Source of the DNA: Pseudonocardia xinjiangensis
Lineage (GTDB): Bacteria; Actinomycetota; Actinomycetes; Mycobacteriales; Pseudonocardiaceae
Direction of reading: 5' to 3'
DNA: 64,000 nt
Assembly: GCF_012911925.1 (NCBI RefSeq)
Contig: NZ_JAAXKY010000013.1
Span: 1 to 64,000, forward strand
Shown: positions 43,540 through 52,317 of the stretch, one piece after another
Position numbering within the stretch: the stretch's first letter is position 1
Layout: each line of letters starts with the position of its first letter
Made by a program: the position numbers and the translations under genes
Notes under the pieces: model-generated
Database searches by the model: none
What the model saw: only the letters and a program-made list of their open reading frames with translations
What the model was told of the DNA's origin: nothing

Positions 43540-44640
43540 ATGCGCGAGCAGTTCACCTACGACGCCGTGGCGGGCCGGGTCGTGTTCGGCGCGGGCACGG
43601 CCCGCACCGCACTCGCCGACGAGGTGGCCCGCTTCGACGCCGCGCGGGTCCTGCTGATCGCCTCGGAGCAGGAGGAGCCGCTCGCCCGCTCGCTCGCCGC
43701 GCCGTTCGCGGAGCGGATCGCCGCCACCTTCACGGCGGTGCGCCCCCACGTGCCCACCGAGGTCGCCGCGGACGCGCGGGAACTGGCCACCGCGGCAGGC
43801 GCCGACCTGCTGCTCAGCGTCGGTGGCGGGTCCACCACGGGCACGGCGAAGGCGGTCGCGCTGACCACCGGCCTGCCGATCGTGGCCGTTCCCACCACCT
43901 ACGCGGGCTCGGAGGTCACGCCGGTCTGGGGGATGACGGAAGGGGCGCGCAAGACCACGGGCGTGGACCAGCGGGTGCTGCCCCGCTGTGTCGTCTACGA
44001 CCCCGAGCTCACCCTCACGCTGCCGGTCGACCTGTCGATGGCCAGCGGGCTCAACGCCATGGCGCACTGCGTCGAGGCGTTCTGGGCGCCGCGGCGCAAC
44101 CCCATCTCGACGCTCATGGCCGAGGAGGGCATCCGCGCACTCGGCCGGGGCCTGCCCGCCGTCCTCGACGAGCCCGGCGGCGCGGACGGGCGGGCGGACC
44201 TCCTGTACGGCGCCTACCTGGCCGGCTCCGCCTTCGCGGTGGCCGGCTCCGGCCTGCACCACAAGATCTGCCACGCACTGGGCGGGGCGTTCGACCTCCC
44301 ACACGCCCGGACCCACGCGATCGTGCTGCCGCACGTCCTCGCGTTCAACGCCCCCGCCGCCCCGGACGCGGCCGACCGGATCGCTCGGGCCCTCGGCCGG
44401 GCCGACGCGGTGACCGGCCTGGCCGAGCTCTCCCGGCGGCTCGGGATCCCGGCCGGGCTGCGTGAGCTCGGGATGCTCGAGAGCCAGGTGGACGAGGCAA
44501 CCGACCTCGTCGCCCCCACCGTGCCGGCGGACAACCCGCGCCGCGTCGACCGGCCCGCACTCCGGGCACTCATCCACGCGGCCTGGGCCGGCTCACCGCC
44601 GGGCCCGGACGCCACCGCGACCCACCAGGGACAGACATGA
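43540..44640 (+). CDS. Maleylacetate reductase
   Basis: The 366-residue iron-alcohol-dehydrogenase-fold protein begins MREQFTYDAVAGRVVFGAGT. It has LLSVGGGSTTGTAKAVAL, IVAVPTTYAGSEVTPVWGMTE, MASGLNAMAHCVEAFWAP and GLHHKICHALGGAFDLPHA, matching maleylacetate reductases. It reduces maleylacetate to 3-oxoadipate with NAD(P)H. It starts 4 bp after the fusion gene and overlaps the dioxygenase start by ATGA, so the three genes are one operon. Confidence 0.93.
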   Translation: MREQFTYDAVAGRVVFGAGTARTALADEVARFDAARVLLIASEQEEPLARSLAAPFAERIAATFTAVRPHVPTEVAADARELATAAGADLLLSVGGGSTTGTAKAVALTTGLPIVAVPTTYAGSEVTPVWGMTEGARKTTGVDQRVLPRCVVYDPELTLTLPVDLSMASGLNAMAHCVEAFWAPRRNPISTLMAEEGIRALGRGLPAVLDEPGGADGRADLLYGAYLAGSAFAVAGSGLHHKICHALGGAFDLPHARTHAIVLPHVLAFNAPAAPDAADRIARALGRADAVTGLAELSRRLGIPAGLRELGMLESQVDEATDLVAPTVPADNPRRVDRPALRALIHAAWAGSPPGPDATATHQGQT

Positions 44641-45524
44641 GCATCTCCGCCGAGTCCGACGCCGCCCAGCAGGAACGGGCCGTCACCGACAAGGTCGTCG
44701 CGAGCTTCGACACCACCGCCTCGCCGCGGCTGCGCGAGGTCATGCAGAGCCTCGTCCGGCACCTGCACGCCTTCGCCCGCGACGTCCGGCTCACCCAGGC
44801 GGAGTGGGAGGCGGGCATCGAGTTCCTCACCCGCACCGGCCACATCACCGACGAGCGTCGCCAGGAGTTCATCCTGCTCTCCGACGTGCTGGGCCTGTCC
44901 ATGCTCACGGTCGCGATCAACGCCCCGGCCACCGCAGGTGCCACGGAGTCCACCGTCTACGGCCCGTTCTTCGTCGACGCCGCCCCGGAGATCCCCTTCG
45001 GCGGCGACATCGCGGCCGGCGCGAGCGGCACGCCCTGCCTGGTGGAGGGCACCGTCCGCAGCACGGACGGCACCCCGGTCCGCGGCGCCCGGATCGACGT
45101 GTGGGAGGCCGACGACGACGGCTTCTACGACGTCCAGTACGACGGGGACCGCATCGCCGGCCGCGGGTGGCTGCGGTCGGACGACAAGGGTCGTTACCGC
45201 TTCTGGTCGGTGGTGCCCGCCCCATATCCGATCCCGGCCGACGGCCCCGTCGGCGACCTGCTCACCGCCGCGGGCCGGTCCCCCATGCGTCCGGCCCACC
45301 TGCACTTCAAGGTCGCCGCGCCCGGGCACCGGACGCTGATCACCCACGTCTTCGTAGCCGGCGACGAGCACCTCGACCACGACGCGGTCTTCGGCGTGAA
45401 GGACTCCCTCGTCGTCGACGTGGTCCGGGAAGGCCCGGGCGACGCCCCCGACGGCACCACCCGCACCGAGCCGTGGGCGCGGATCCGGTTCGACATCGTG
45501 CTCGCCCCCGACCACGAGGGATGA
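44637..45524 (+). CDS. Hydroxyquinol 1,2-dioxygenase
   Basis: The 295-residue intradiol dioxygenase has an N-terminal helical dimerisation domain and a beta-sandwich core. By direct count the ferric ligands fall at Tyr164 (DGFYDVQ), Tyr197 (PAPYPIP), His221 and His223 (RPAHLHF). These are the positions known for the Nocardioides simplex hydroxyquinol dioxygenase, of nearly the same length. It opens 1,2,4-trihydroxybenzene to maleylacetate, the substrate of the gene before it. No phenol hydroxylase or ring-hydroxylating gene is nearby, so hydroxyquinol must arise another way or be made elsewhere. Confidence 0.93.
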   Translation: MSISAESDAAQQERAVTDKVVASFDTTASPRLREVMQSLVRHLHAFARDVRLTQAEWEAGIEFLTRTGHITDERRQEFILLSDVLGLSMLTVAINAPATAGATESTVYGPFFVDAAPEIPFGGDIAAGASGTPCLVEGTVRSTDGTPVRGARIDVWEADDDGFYDVQYDGDRIAGRGWLRSDDKGRYRFWSVVPAPYPIPADGPVGDLLTAAGRSPMRPAHLHFKVAAPGHRTLITHVFVAGDEHLDHDAVFGVKDSLVVDVVREGPGDAPDGTTRTEPWARIRFDIVLAPDHEG

Positions 45525-45548
45525 CGAGAGGGCGCGTTGCCCGGGCCC

Positions 45549-45917
45549 TCAGGGAGCGGCGCACCCCACCGCCGTAGGCATCTCCGCCGCCCGGACGGGC
45601 AGTTCCACCGTGACACCGCCGCCGTCCGCACTGGCGGGCACCGGCGTGCCGTCGGCGAGGGCGGCCGACGCGAGATCGAGGTGGTCGGCGCGGCCAGGCA
45701 GCGTCACGGCGCCATCCCCGGGCGCGTCGACCACGGCCCAGATCCCGGTGCCCGTGCGGGTCCAGCGAACCCAGGGTGTGTCGGCGGGATCGGCGACGAC
45801 GCGGTCCAGCGGGCGCGAGCCGTGCACCAGCGGACCGCTGTGCTTGCCGAAGTCGGGCCACTCGATGTCGTTCCAGAGCACGTCGGGCCGGTAGCGGTCG
45901 ATCGCGCAGCTCGATCA
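45549..45917 (-). pseudogene. Remnant of an alpha-L-fucosidase (GH29)
   Basis: Reading the minus strand, AIDRYRPDVLWNDIEWPDFGKHSG is broken here into its parts AIDRYRPDV and LWNDIEWPDFGKHSG, a GH29 core segment. Just upstream of it is an in-frame TGA. After PLVHG the sequence jumps to a C-terminal-type region (PWVRWTRTGTGIWAVVDAPG). The N-terminal catalytic half and part of the middle are missing. The longest intact frame (110 codons, 45549-45881) starts inside the motif. A truncated, internally deleted fucosidase next to the PhyH/AraC genes suggests a decayed carbohydrate locus. Confidence 0.72.
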
Positions 45918-46011
45918 GTCAATACATCCGATGTCGCGTCGATGCATCATCGGCTGCCCGGTCGCTTACCGCGGGCTGGGGAGGGCTGCGAGACGCGGTC
46001 GGCCGTGGAGG

Positions 46012-46296
46012 TCACGCGAGCTTCTCGAAGAAGAACTCGTGCTTCAGAAAGGAGACGTCGTACTCGTGCCCCGGCTGGGGAGGCAGGAGCTGCGCCGCCT
46101 GGATCAGGCGCCAGCCGTCCCGCAGCGCGTCGAGCCCGGTCTCGTACGGTGGCGTGTCGCTGTCGCCCGTGGTCGGGTTCGTCCGGCCGGTGCCGTCGTA
46201 GACCGACCAGCCGACCACGGCCGAGTCCAGCGCCGAGGACGACAGATAGAGCACCAGCACCTGCTGACGCAGGTCCGTCCGCTGGGTACTGGTCAT
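46012..46296 (-). CDS. 94-residue hypothetical protein coupled to PhyH
   Basis: It begins MTSTQRTDLRQQVLVLYLSS and ends YDVSFLKHEFFFEKLA. It has no membrane segment and a conserved-looking Trp/Tyr-rich middle (VVGWSVYDGTGRTNP, RDGWRLIQAAQLLPPQPGHEY). Its ATG overlaps the PhyH stop by ATGA, implying coupled translation and a shared role. I do not recognise the family. Confidence 0.65.
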   Translation of the reverse strand: MTSTQRTDLRQQVLVLYLSSSALDSAVVGWSVYDGTGRTNPTTGDSDTPPYETGLDALRDGWRLIQAAQLLPPQPGHEYDVSFLKHEFFFEKLA

Positions 46297-47168
46297 GCCG
46301 GCTCTCCCATCGCGGTGGGCCGGCGGGCGTGCGGGTTGAGACTGCGCTGCGCCACCACGCGGGTGGGCCGGTTGGTGACCCGGGTGACCCAGTAGTCCGG
46401 GTCGTAGCTGTCGTCCCCCACGAGCGCCTGCCACAGCCGCACCCGGTTGTAGACCTCCAGCCGTCCGGTGGCGTGCTCGTACCACGGGAACTGCCTGCCG
46501 AGTTCAGCGGCGACCGCCGGGTCGTACAGATCGTCGGTGTTCCACAGCCGCAACTGGCGGACCGTCGGGTTGAGCCGGATCTTGAACATGTACCGGTCGA
46601 TGACACTGTCGTTGCGCCGCCCGCCGTGCCAGATGCCGTGGTGGAGGAAGACGACAGTGCCTGCCGGGCAGGTGAGCCGGCTCTGACCGCGCAGGTTCTG
46701 GTAGCGGCCGGTGTCGGTCTCGTTGGTGCGCCGAAGATGGCTGCCTGGCACGGAGAGCGTGCCGCCCATGTCGAGCGTGACCTCCTGCGGGTAGTACATG
46801 AGCTGCACGTCGAACGCATCGGGCCGAACGTCGATGATCGCGTCACCGTGCAGGTTCTGCGCCGTGCCCTCGCGGGCCCTGCGGATGTGCACGGCGTGGT
46901 GGTCCACAGCGGGTTCCGGCCCGACGAGGCTGTAGACCGCCCCGGCGATCTCGGGTAGCCCGAGCAGTTGCCGGGCGAACGACCCTTCCTCGAACGCCTC
47001 GTTGACCGGCGCCCCGTACGGCGCTGCGGGGATTCCCTTCCGCAGCACGTCGACGGCCAGGGCATTCATCTCCGCCGGCACGACGGCGTCGATGCGCAAC
47101 GACCCGTGTGCGACAAACCGAGCCATCTGTACGGAGGTGAGCAGGTGTTTGCGGTGGGGACGGGACAT
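46293..47168 (-). CDS. Phytanoyl-CoA dioxygenase (PhyH) family oxygenase
   Basis: The 291-residue protein has the Fe(II)/2-oxoglutarate facial-triad pattern: His and Asp in QNLHGDAIIDV (about 105-112) and a distal His in VVFLHHGIWHGGRRN (about 180), with GTLSVPGSHLRRTNE between. PhyH proteins hydroxylate lipids, natural products or sugars. It is divergent from an AraC regulator and coupled to the 94-residue protein. The fucosidase remnant downstream hints at a carbohydrate-linked substrate, which is inference. Confidence 0.88.
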   Translation of the reverse strand: MSRPHRKHLLTSVQMARFVAHGSLRIDAVVPAEMNALAVDVLRKGIPAAPYGAPVNEAFEEGSFARQLLGLPEIAGAVYSLVGPEPAVDHHAVHIRRAREGTAQNLHGDAIIDVRPDAFDVQLMYYPQEVTLDMGGTLSVPGSHLRRTNETDTGRYQNLRGQSRLTCPAGTVVFLHHGIWHGGRRNDSVIDRYMFKIRLNPTVRQLRLWNTDDLYDPAVAAELGRQFPWYEHATGRLEVYNRVRLWQALVGDDSYDPDYWVTRVTNRPTRVVAQRSLNPHARRPTAMGEPA

Positions 47169-47271
47169 GTCTCTCCTTCGCCGCCGGCGACTGGTCCGCG
47201 TTCACCGAGCGTAGGAAGCCACTGGCTCGCAGCGCGTGGGTCTGGTTCGCCACTGGTGGTAATTTTTCACC

Positions 47272-48069
47272 ATGATCGCCCGGGTAGAGCGCATTGCGCT
47301 GCCCCTGGGTGAACCGCCGGGACCTGTGAACGTCGGCGTGGGCGTGCACGGCGTCCGCAGTCTGTACGACATCTTCCGGCTGCCCGACCTGTGGCAGCTG
47401 CACGTCTACGGCTACTCGGCGAAGCTGACCATCGGCGGCCGCAGCTACCCCGTCCGTCCCGGTTCGGTCAGCCTCGTTCCGCCGGGGGTCGAGGTCCGCT
47501 TCGACTACATGGGCCGCTCGGAGCACCTCTTCGCCCACTTCCGCACCCCCTCGCGCGGCCAGACCGTGTCGGTGCCCGTCGTGCAGGACGCAGGCCCGGC
47601 CGCCCCCGGGCTGTCGGACCTCCTCCGTTCCGCGCTCGAGGCGTCACCCGGCGCGTCACCGCGCGTGGCGGCAGAGGTCTGGACGGCACTCTGGCGGGTC
47701 GCCCAGCTCCCGGAGCCGGCCACGAGCACCGCGAGGCACACCGCCGATGCGAGGCACCCGGCCGTCGCCTCCGCCATCGCCCACATCGAGGCGAACCTCG
47801 CGCAGCCACTGACCGTCCCCGACGTCGCCCGCGTGGCAGGCGTGTCGCACAACCACCTCACCCGGCTCTTCCGGACCGAGACCGGTGTTCCGGTGGTCGG
47901 CTACATCCGCCGGCGGCGGATGGCCAGGGCGCACCATCTGCTGACCGCCACCACGATGTCCATCCCCGCCATCGCCTCGTCCATCGGCATCACGGACCTG
48001 CAGGCGTTCAACAAGGCGTGCCGCCGCGAGCTCGGCCGATCACCTCGGTCGATCCGAGGGGGCGCCTGA
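47272..48069 (+). CDS. AraC-family regulator
   Basis: The 265-residue protein has an N-terminal cupin-type sensor (LHVYGYSAKLTIGGRSYPVRPG, VSLVPPGVEVRFDYMG). The C-terminal double helix-turn-helix is at about 165-262 (VPDVARVAGVSHNHLTRLFRTE and IPAIASSIGITDLQAFNKACRRELG). It is divergent from PhyH with a 103-bp gap and probably activates it. The inducer is probably a sugar-like compound (inference). Confidence 0.9.
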   Translation: MIARVERIALPLGEPPGPVNVGVGVHGVRSLYDIFRLPDLWQLHVYGYSAKLTIGGRSYPVRPGSVSLVPPGVEVRFDYMGRSEHLFAHFRTPSRGQTVSVPVVQDAGPAAPGLSDLLRSALEASPGASPRVAAEVWTALWRVAQLPEPATSTARHTADARHPAVASAIAHIEANLAQPLTVPDVARVAGVSHNHLTRLFRTETGVPVVGYIRRRRMARAHHLLTATTMSIPAIASSIGITDLQAFNKACRRELGRSPRSIRGGA

Positions 48070-48091
48070 CCACCGTCGGCCGATCGGCGGG

Positions 48092-48814
48092 CTAAGCGGG
48101 CGGGGCGACGATCGAGTCCGGCTGGTTCGCGCGCCGAAGCGCGTCGGCGACGAACCCGCTCGCCTTCAGCTCCTCGATGAAGGCCCGGAGGAACCGGACC
48201 GTCTCCGGGCCGCGGGTCCTGGTCGTGCCCAGCGCCTGCCGGATCTCCATGAACCGGCCCTCGATCAGACGAAACTCGGGATGGCTGCTGACGAACTCGA
48301 CCATCGGCTGCTTGATGCCGGCGGCGACCTCCAGACCCCGGTCGCGGAACACGTCGATCCCGTCCTCCCCGCGCACCGCACTCGCGTGCTGGAGGGTGCG
48401 GGACAGGAACAGGTCGTAGGCCGACCCCTCGTTGACGCCGACCCGCACACCGTCGCTGTCGACGTCGGCCGTCGAGGAGATGGCCGAGTCCCGGGGCACG
48501 ACGAACACCCCCTCGATCACGACGTACGGCGCGGTGAAGGCGACCTCCGCCTCACGCACGGGCTCGATGGCCAGGAAACAGATGTCCGCCTGCCCCGATG
48601 CCATGGCCTCGAATGACTTCCGTGCCGCGTCGAAACAGACCAGCTCCACCGGAAGCCCCAGGCGCGAGCCCAGCTCGCGTGCGATGTCGACCGTCACACC
48701 GGTCGGCGCCGCCGGCGTGCCCTGCGCCAGCACCGGGTTGCCCAGGTTGATCGACGCCCGCAGGGTGCCGGTCGGCGCGAGATCCTCCGCGATGGCTGCG
48801 GGCACGATGCTCAT
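48092..48814 (-). CDS. Family 3 solute-binding-domain protein without signal peptide
   Basis: The 240-residue protein has the SBP_bac_3 fold: GTLRASINLGNPVLAQGTP, GVTVDIARELGSRLGLPVEL, FEAMASGQADICFLAIEPVR and VRVGVNEGSAYDLFLSRTLQ. No signal peptide or lipobox precedes the domain: the start is MSIVPAAIAEDLAPTG. There are no transporter genes beside it. Such orphan domains can be cytoplasmic amino-acid-like binders or enzymes. Residues resemble cyclohexadienyl-dehydratase-like relatives only in fold. Confidence 0.78.
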   Translation of the reverse strand: MSIVPAAIAEDLAPTGTLRASINLGNPVLAQGTPAAPTGVTVDIARELGSRLGLPVELVCFDAARKSFEAMASGQADICFLAIEPVREAEVAFTAPYVVIEGVFVVPRDSAISSTADVDSDGVRVGVNEGSAYDLFLSRTLQHASAVRGEDGIDVFRDRGLEVAAGIKQPMVEFVSSHPEFRLIEGRFMEIRQALGTTRTRGPETVRFLRAFIEELKASGFVADALRRANQPDSIVAPPA

Positions 48815-48883
48815 GGAGACGATCCTAGGTTCGTCCTCCGAGGAGTGAGGGGCTCAGGCGGCGCTCCGCACTAGCGTGCTCCC

Positions 48884-50014
48884 GTGCGTCTCACCGAACG
48901 CGGGCTCAACCGCGCCACGTTGCACCGGCAGCACCTGCTCGCCCGGTCGGCGCGGCCCGTGGGCGACGCCGTGCACGACCTCGTCGCAGTGCAGGCACAA
49001 CACCCCGCCTCGCCGTACGTGGCCCTCTGGAGCCGGGTCGCGGACTTCGACCCCGACGCGCTGGACGCCGCGTTCGCCGACGGGACGCTGGTCCGGGCGA
49101 CCTTGCTGCGGATCACCCTCCACGTCGTGCACGGTGAGGACTGGGCGGCGTGGCACCGGGCGATGGAAGCAATCCTGCGTGCGTCCCGGTACGGCGACCG
49201 CCGCTTCGCCGACAGCGGCCTGACCGTGGCCGACGTCGACGGGCTGCTCCCGGCGCTCGCCGAGTTCGCGCAGCAGCCGCGGCACCGCGCCGCGATCGAG
49301 GAGATGCTGGGAGAGCGGCTCGACGCGACCCGCGGACGCGCCGCGTGGTGGGCGCTGCGCACGTTCGCTCCGTTGCACCACGTCCCGGCGGGCGGGCCGT
49401 GGGCGTACCGCAGCCCATCGACCTTCCGCGCCGCATCGGCCGGCGGCGTGCCTGTCGACGAGGCGAGGCAGCGGCTGGTGCTGCGCTACCTCGGGGCGTT
49501 CGGCCCCGCCACCGCTGGCGACATCACCCGGTTCACGTCCCTGCGCCGCCCGGAGGTGCTGGCGGCGATCGACGGGCTGGGCGTGGCGGTGGAGAAGCTG
49601 GACGGTCCGGCCGCGGGCCCCTACTTCGACGTCGTGGACGCGCCGCGACCGGACGGGGACACGCCCGCGCCGCCGCGCCTGCTGCCCATGTGGGACAACG
49701 TCCTGCTCGCCTACGCCGACCGCACCCGCCTCGTCCCCGCCGCCTACCGGCCCCTGATCTACCGCCGCAACGGCGACGTGCTGCCCTCCCTGCTCGTCGA
49801 CGGCCGAGTCGTCGGGGTGTGGCGGCCACACTCCGGCGGGATCGAGGCGCACGCGTTCGAGTCCCTGGATCCGGGGACGTGGCGGGCGCTCGCCGCCGAG
49901 GCCGCGGCGTTGTCGGCCGTGCTGGCCGCCCGCGACCCCCAGCCCTACAACCGCTACGCCCACTGGTGGGCCAAGGGCATCCCGGCCGAGGAGGTTCGCC
50001 GGCTACCGGGCTGA
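48884..50014 (+). CDS. Winged-helix AlkZ-like (HTH_42) protein
   Basis: The 376-residue protein begins MRLTERGLNRATLHRQHLLA and contains VAVQAQHPASPYVALWSR, with the Gln-x-Gln motif of the AlkZ DNA-glycosylase superfamily. WWALRTFAPLHHVPAGGPWAY, DITRFTSLRRPEVLAAI and LPMWDNVLLAYADRTRLVP also fit. AlkZ relatives unhook DNA crosslinks or protect antibiotic producers; many genomic copies have unknown roles. It is divergent from the SBP-like gene. Confidence 0.85.
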   Translation: MRLTERGLNRATLHRQHLLARSARPVGDAVHDLVAVQAQHPASPYVALWSRVADFDPDALDAAFADGTLVRATLLRITLHVVHGEDWAAWHRAMEAILRASRYGDRRFADSGLTVADVDGLLPALAEFAQQPRHRAAIEEMLGERLDATRGRAAWWALRTFAPLHHVPAGGPWAYRSPSTFRAASAGGVPVDEARQRLVLRYLGAFGPATAGDITRFTSLRRPEVLAAIDGLGVAVEKLDGPAAGPYFDVVDAPRPDGDTPAPPRLLPMWDNVLLAYADRTRLVPAAYRPLIYRRNGDVLPSLLVDGRVVGVWRPHSGGIEAHAFESLDPGTWRALAAEAAALSAVLAARDPQPYNRYAHWWAKGIPAEEVRRLPG

Positions 50015-50018
50015 CCGA

Positions 50019-50411
50019 TCATCGCGGACCGAACCTGCGATGTGACGCGAGCACAGCAGTGACCGTCAGTGCGGCGATGCCGACCGACTCCATGAGCAGC
50101 GCCGCCGACACCAGCGGCGACCCGACGGCGCCGAGAAGCTCGACCATCCCGAGCACGAGCGCGCCGACGGTCCCTCCGGTGAAGAAGGTCCCGGACAACG
50201 CCACCGGTGTGAGCCAGCGGCGCGGCACGAGGAGCGTCGACGTCGCGAGCACCAGACCGCCGAAGGCGCTGAGCAGGAACGCCGACCCGACCACGGGAAT
50301 GTCGAACCCTTCCCTCATCAGGAGCACGAGATGGATCGTGCTCATCGCGACGAGCAGGGCCGCGCTCAGCACGCGACCGACGGCGACGACGGCGCGGACC
50401 CCGGTGCCCAC
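50019..50411 (-). CDS. Four-helix membrane protein of unknown function
   Basis: The 130-residue protein has four hydrophobic segments (VVAVGRVLSAALLVAMSTIH, PVVGSAFLLSAFGGLVLATS, TPVALSGTFFTGGTVGALVL, SAALLMESVGIAALTVTAVL). Its GTG overlaps the stop of the GMC oxidoreductase (TAGTG), so it is probably translated with it. No family is recognised. Confidence 0.72.
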   Translation of the reverse strand: MGTGVRAVVAVGRVLSAALLVAMSTIHLVLLMREGFDIPVVGSAFLLSAFGGLVLATSTLLVPRRWLTPVALSGTFFTGGTVGALVLGMVELLGAVGSPLVSAALLMESVGIAALTVTAVLASHRRFGPR

Positions 50412-51991
50412 TAGATGCCGTGGGTGGTCTGGATCATCTCCGCAGCTCGTTCACCGATGACGACGCACGGTGCCATCGTGTTTCCGCTGGTGATGTCGGG
50501 CATGATCGAGGAGTCGGCGATACGCAGGTTGTCGACGCCGTAGACCCGCAACGCACCGTCGACCACCGACATCGGATCGCGTCCCATCTTGGCGGTGGAG
50601 GACTGGTGCCAGTAGGTGACGGCGGCGTTGCGCACGTAGGTTTCCAGGGCGCGGGCGTCGAGCTCGCCCGGTAAGGCCTCGGCCTTCACCAGGGTGTCGA
50701 AGGTGGAGCTGTTTCCGAGCTCTCGGCACAGCGCGATACTGGCGAAGGCTGCGCTCAGGTCGTCGGGATGCGACAGCGTGTTGGCCTCGATCAGCACAGG
50801 ATCGCAGGATTCGGGCCCGGAAAGGTGCACCTCGCCCCGGCTCTTCGGGTGGCTCAGGCCGGCGAACATCGTCCATCCGTGCGCCGGTATCCCCAGGGCC
50901 GCGGTTTCGGCGCTGGGCACGGGGAACTCGACCTGGCAGTGCAGCATGTCGGGCAGGTCGAGGCTGTCGTCGCTCTTCCAGTACAGGGTGGCTTCGGAGC
51001 CGCCGTTGCCCACCCGCTGAGGCTCCCGGTATTCGAAGATGCAGCCGAACGACACGTGGTCCTGGTGGTTGCGACCCACGCCCGGAAGGTGCTGGACGAC
51101 CGGGATGCCATGGCGTCGGAGTTCGTCCTCGGGTCCGATACCGGACTGCATGAGGACCTTCGGCGTGTTGATCGCGCCCAGCGAGAGTATGACCTCCTGC
51201 CCGGCCGTATACCGCTGCCGCTGCGAGCCCTGGACCACCTCCACCCCGACAACCGTGGTGCCCCGGAAGAGCAGTTTGCTGACCAGAGCGTCGGTCAGGA
51301 CCGTCAGGTTGGGCTGCCCCAGCAGCGGGTGCACGTAGGAGCGGAAGATCGAGGAGCGCCGCCCGTCCCGGACGATCAGGTCGTTGATCGCGGCGCCCCC
51401 GGAGCCTTCCATCATCGCCCCGTTGGGGCTGTCGAACACCGGCAGGCCCAACGATCCGGCGGCCTCGACCATGGCATGGGCCACGGGTGACGGGTCGGTG
51501 GCCGGTTCGACATGGACGGGGCCGCCCTGCCCGCGCCGCACCGGGTCGCCGGGCCCCTGCCAGTTCTCGATGCGGCGGTAAATCCCCAGGACCGACTCGT
51601 AGCCCCACGCCGGGTCACCCGCTTCGGCGGCGTAGTGCTCCCAGTCGTTCTTGTGGCCCCGGGCCCATACCGTCACATTGATGCTGGAGCCACCTCCGAG
51701 CACCTTGCCCATGTTGAGCGGGATGGCGCGGCCGTTCAGATGGGGGTTGGGCTGGGCGGCGAAGGCCCAGTCCCGCTCCGAGCCCAGGTTCGCGGGCCAC
51801 CGGGCCGGCTCCATGACGTCGGGGACGTCATCGCTCCCGCCCGCCTCGATCAGGAGCACGCGCACCCGCGGGTCGTGTGCCAGGCGGCCCGCGACGACAG
51901 ATCCGGAGGATCCGGCACCACACACGATGACGTCGTAACCGTGGACCGTATCCGCACCGTCCGCGCTCGACGTGGTCTCGGTTTCTGTCAT
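50411..51991 (-). CDS. GMC-family FAD oxidoreductase
   Basis: The 526-residue protein has the FAD motif YDVIVCGAGSSGSVVAGRL (about 19-37), GKVLGGGSSINVTVWARGH and SLGAINTPKVLMQSGIG. The C-terminal active-site region is YWHQSSTAKMGRDP with DSSIMPDITSGNTMAP. Choline dehydrogenases and related alcohol oxidases are the nearest groups; the alcohol substrate is unknown. GGAG precedes the ATG by about 9 bases. Upstream in-frame extension would add about 100 odd residues and was rejected. Confidence 0.9.
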   Translation of the reverse strand: MTETETTSSADGADTVHGYDVIVCGAGSSGSVVAGRLAHDPRVRVLLIEAGGSDDVPDVMEPARWPANLGSERDWAFAAQPNPHLNGRAIPLNMGKVLGGGSSINVTVWARGHKNDWEHYAAEAGDPAWGYESVLGIYRRIENWQGPGDPVRRGQGGPVHVEPATDPSPVAHAMVEAAGSLGLPVFDSPNGAMMEGSGGAAINDLIVRDGRRSSIFRSYVHPLLGQPNLTVLTDALVSKLLFRGTTVVGVEVVQGSQRQRYTAGQEVILSLGAINTPKVLMQSGIGPEDELRRHGIPVVQHLPGVGRNHQDHVSFGCIFEYREPQRVGNGGSEATLYWKSDDSLDLPDMLHCQVEFPVPSAETAALGIPAHGWTMFAGLSHPKSRGEVHLSGPESCDPVLIEANTLSHPDDLSAAFASIALCRELGNSSTFDTLVKAEALPGELDARALETYVRNAAVTYWHQSSTAKMGRDPMSVVDGALRVYGVDNLRIADSSIMPDITSGNTMAPCVVIGERAAEMIQTTHGI

Positions 51992-52317
51992 ATCGGCAGT
52001 CTCCAACCGTGGATTGTGATGAGCAGGAAATGGCGTCGACACCGTCGACGCTCGACTGATGCCCGGACGCTGCACGAATGACGGACGAACCCCTCGATCG
52101 TCCGGGCAGACGCGCACGACATCGAAATCCGGCAATGGCATCAGCTGGGACACCCGGGAATGCGCCCCCACGCGTTCCCGGGAGATGGTGAACCTGTCGG
52201 CAGTGGAACCCGCCGCAGCGGAATCGTTCAGCCCTGACGACATCCGCATCGATGCGAAGTCGGGCGTGAGGAGTATCGACCGGCGGCGGCCCGCCACACC
52301 AGGAAGTGTGACGTAGA
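51992..52317. other. Leader region upstream of the GMC gene, no gene seen
   Basis: About 326 bp separate the GMC start from the palindrome at 52318. If the promoter is at the palindrome, the message has an unusually long 5' leader. I see no convincing small ORF or riboswitch class here. Confidence 0.4.

Noticed and set aside
48854-49963. A 369-codon minus-strand frame opposite the AlkZ-like gene
   Set aside because: The plus-strand frame carries the HTH_42 motifs; the other has no recognisable domain.
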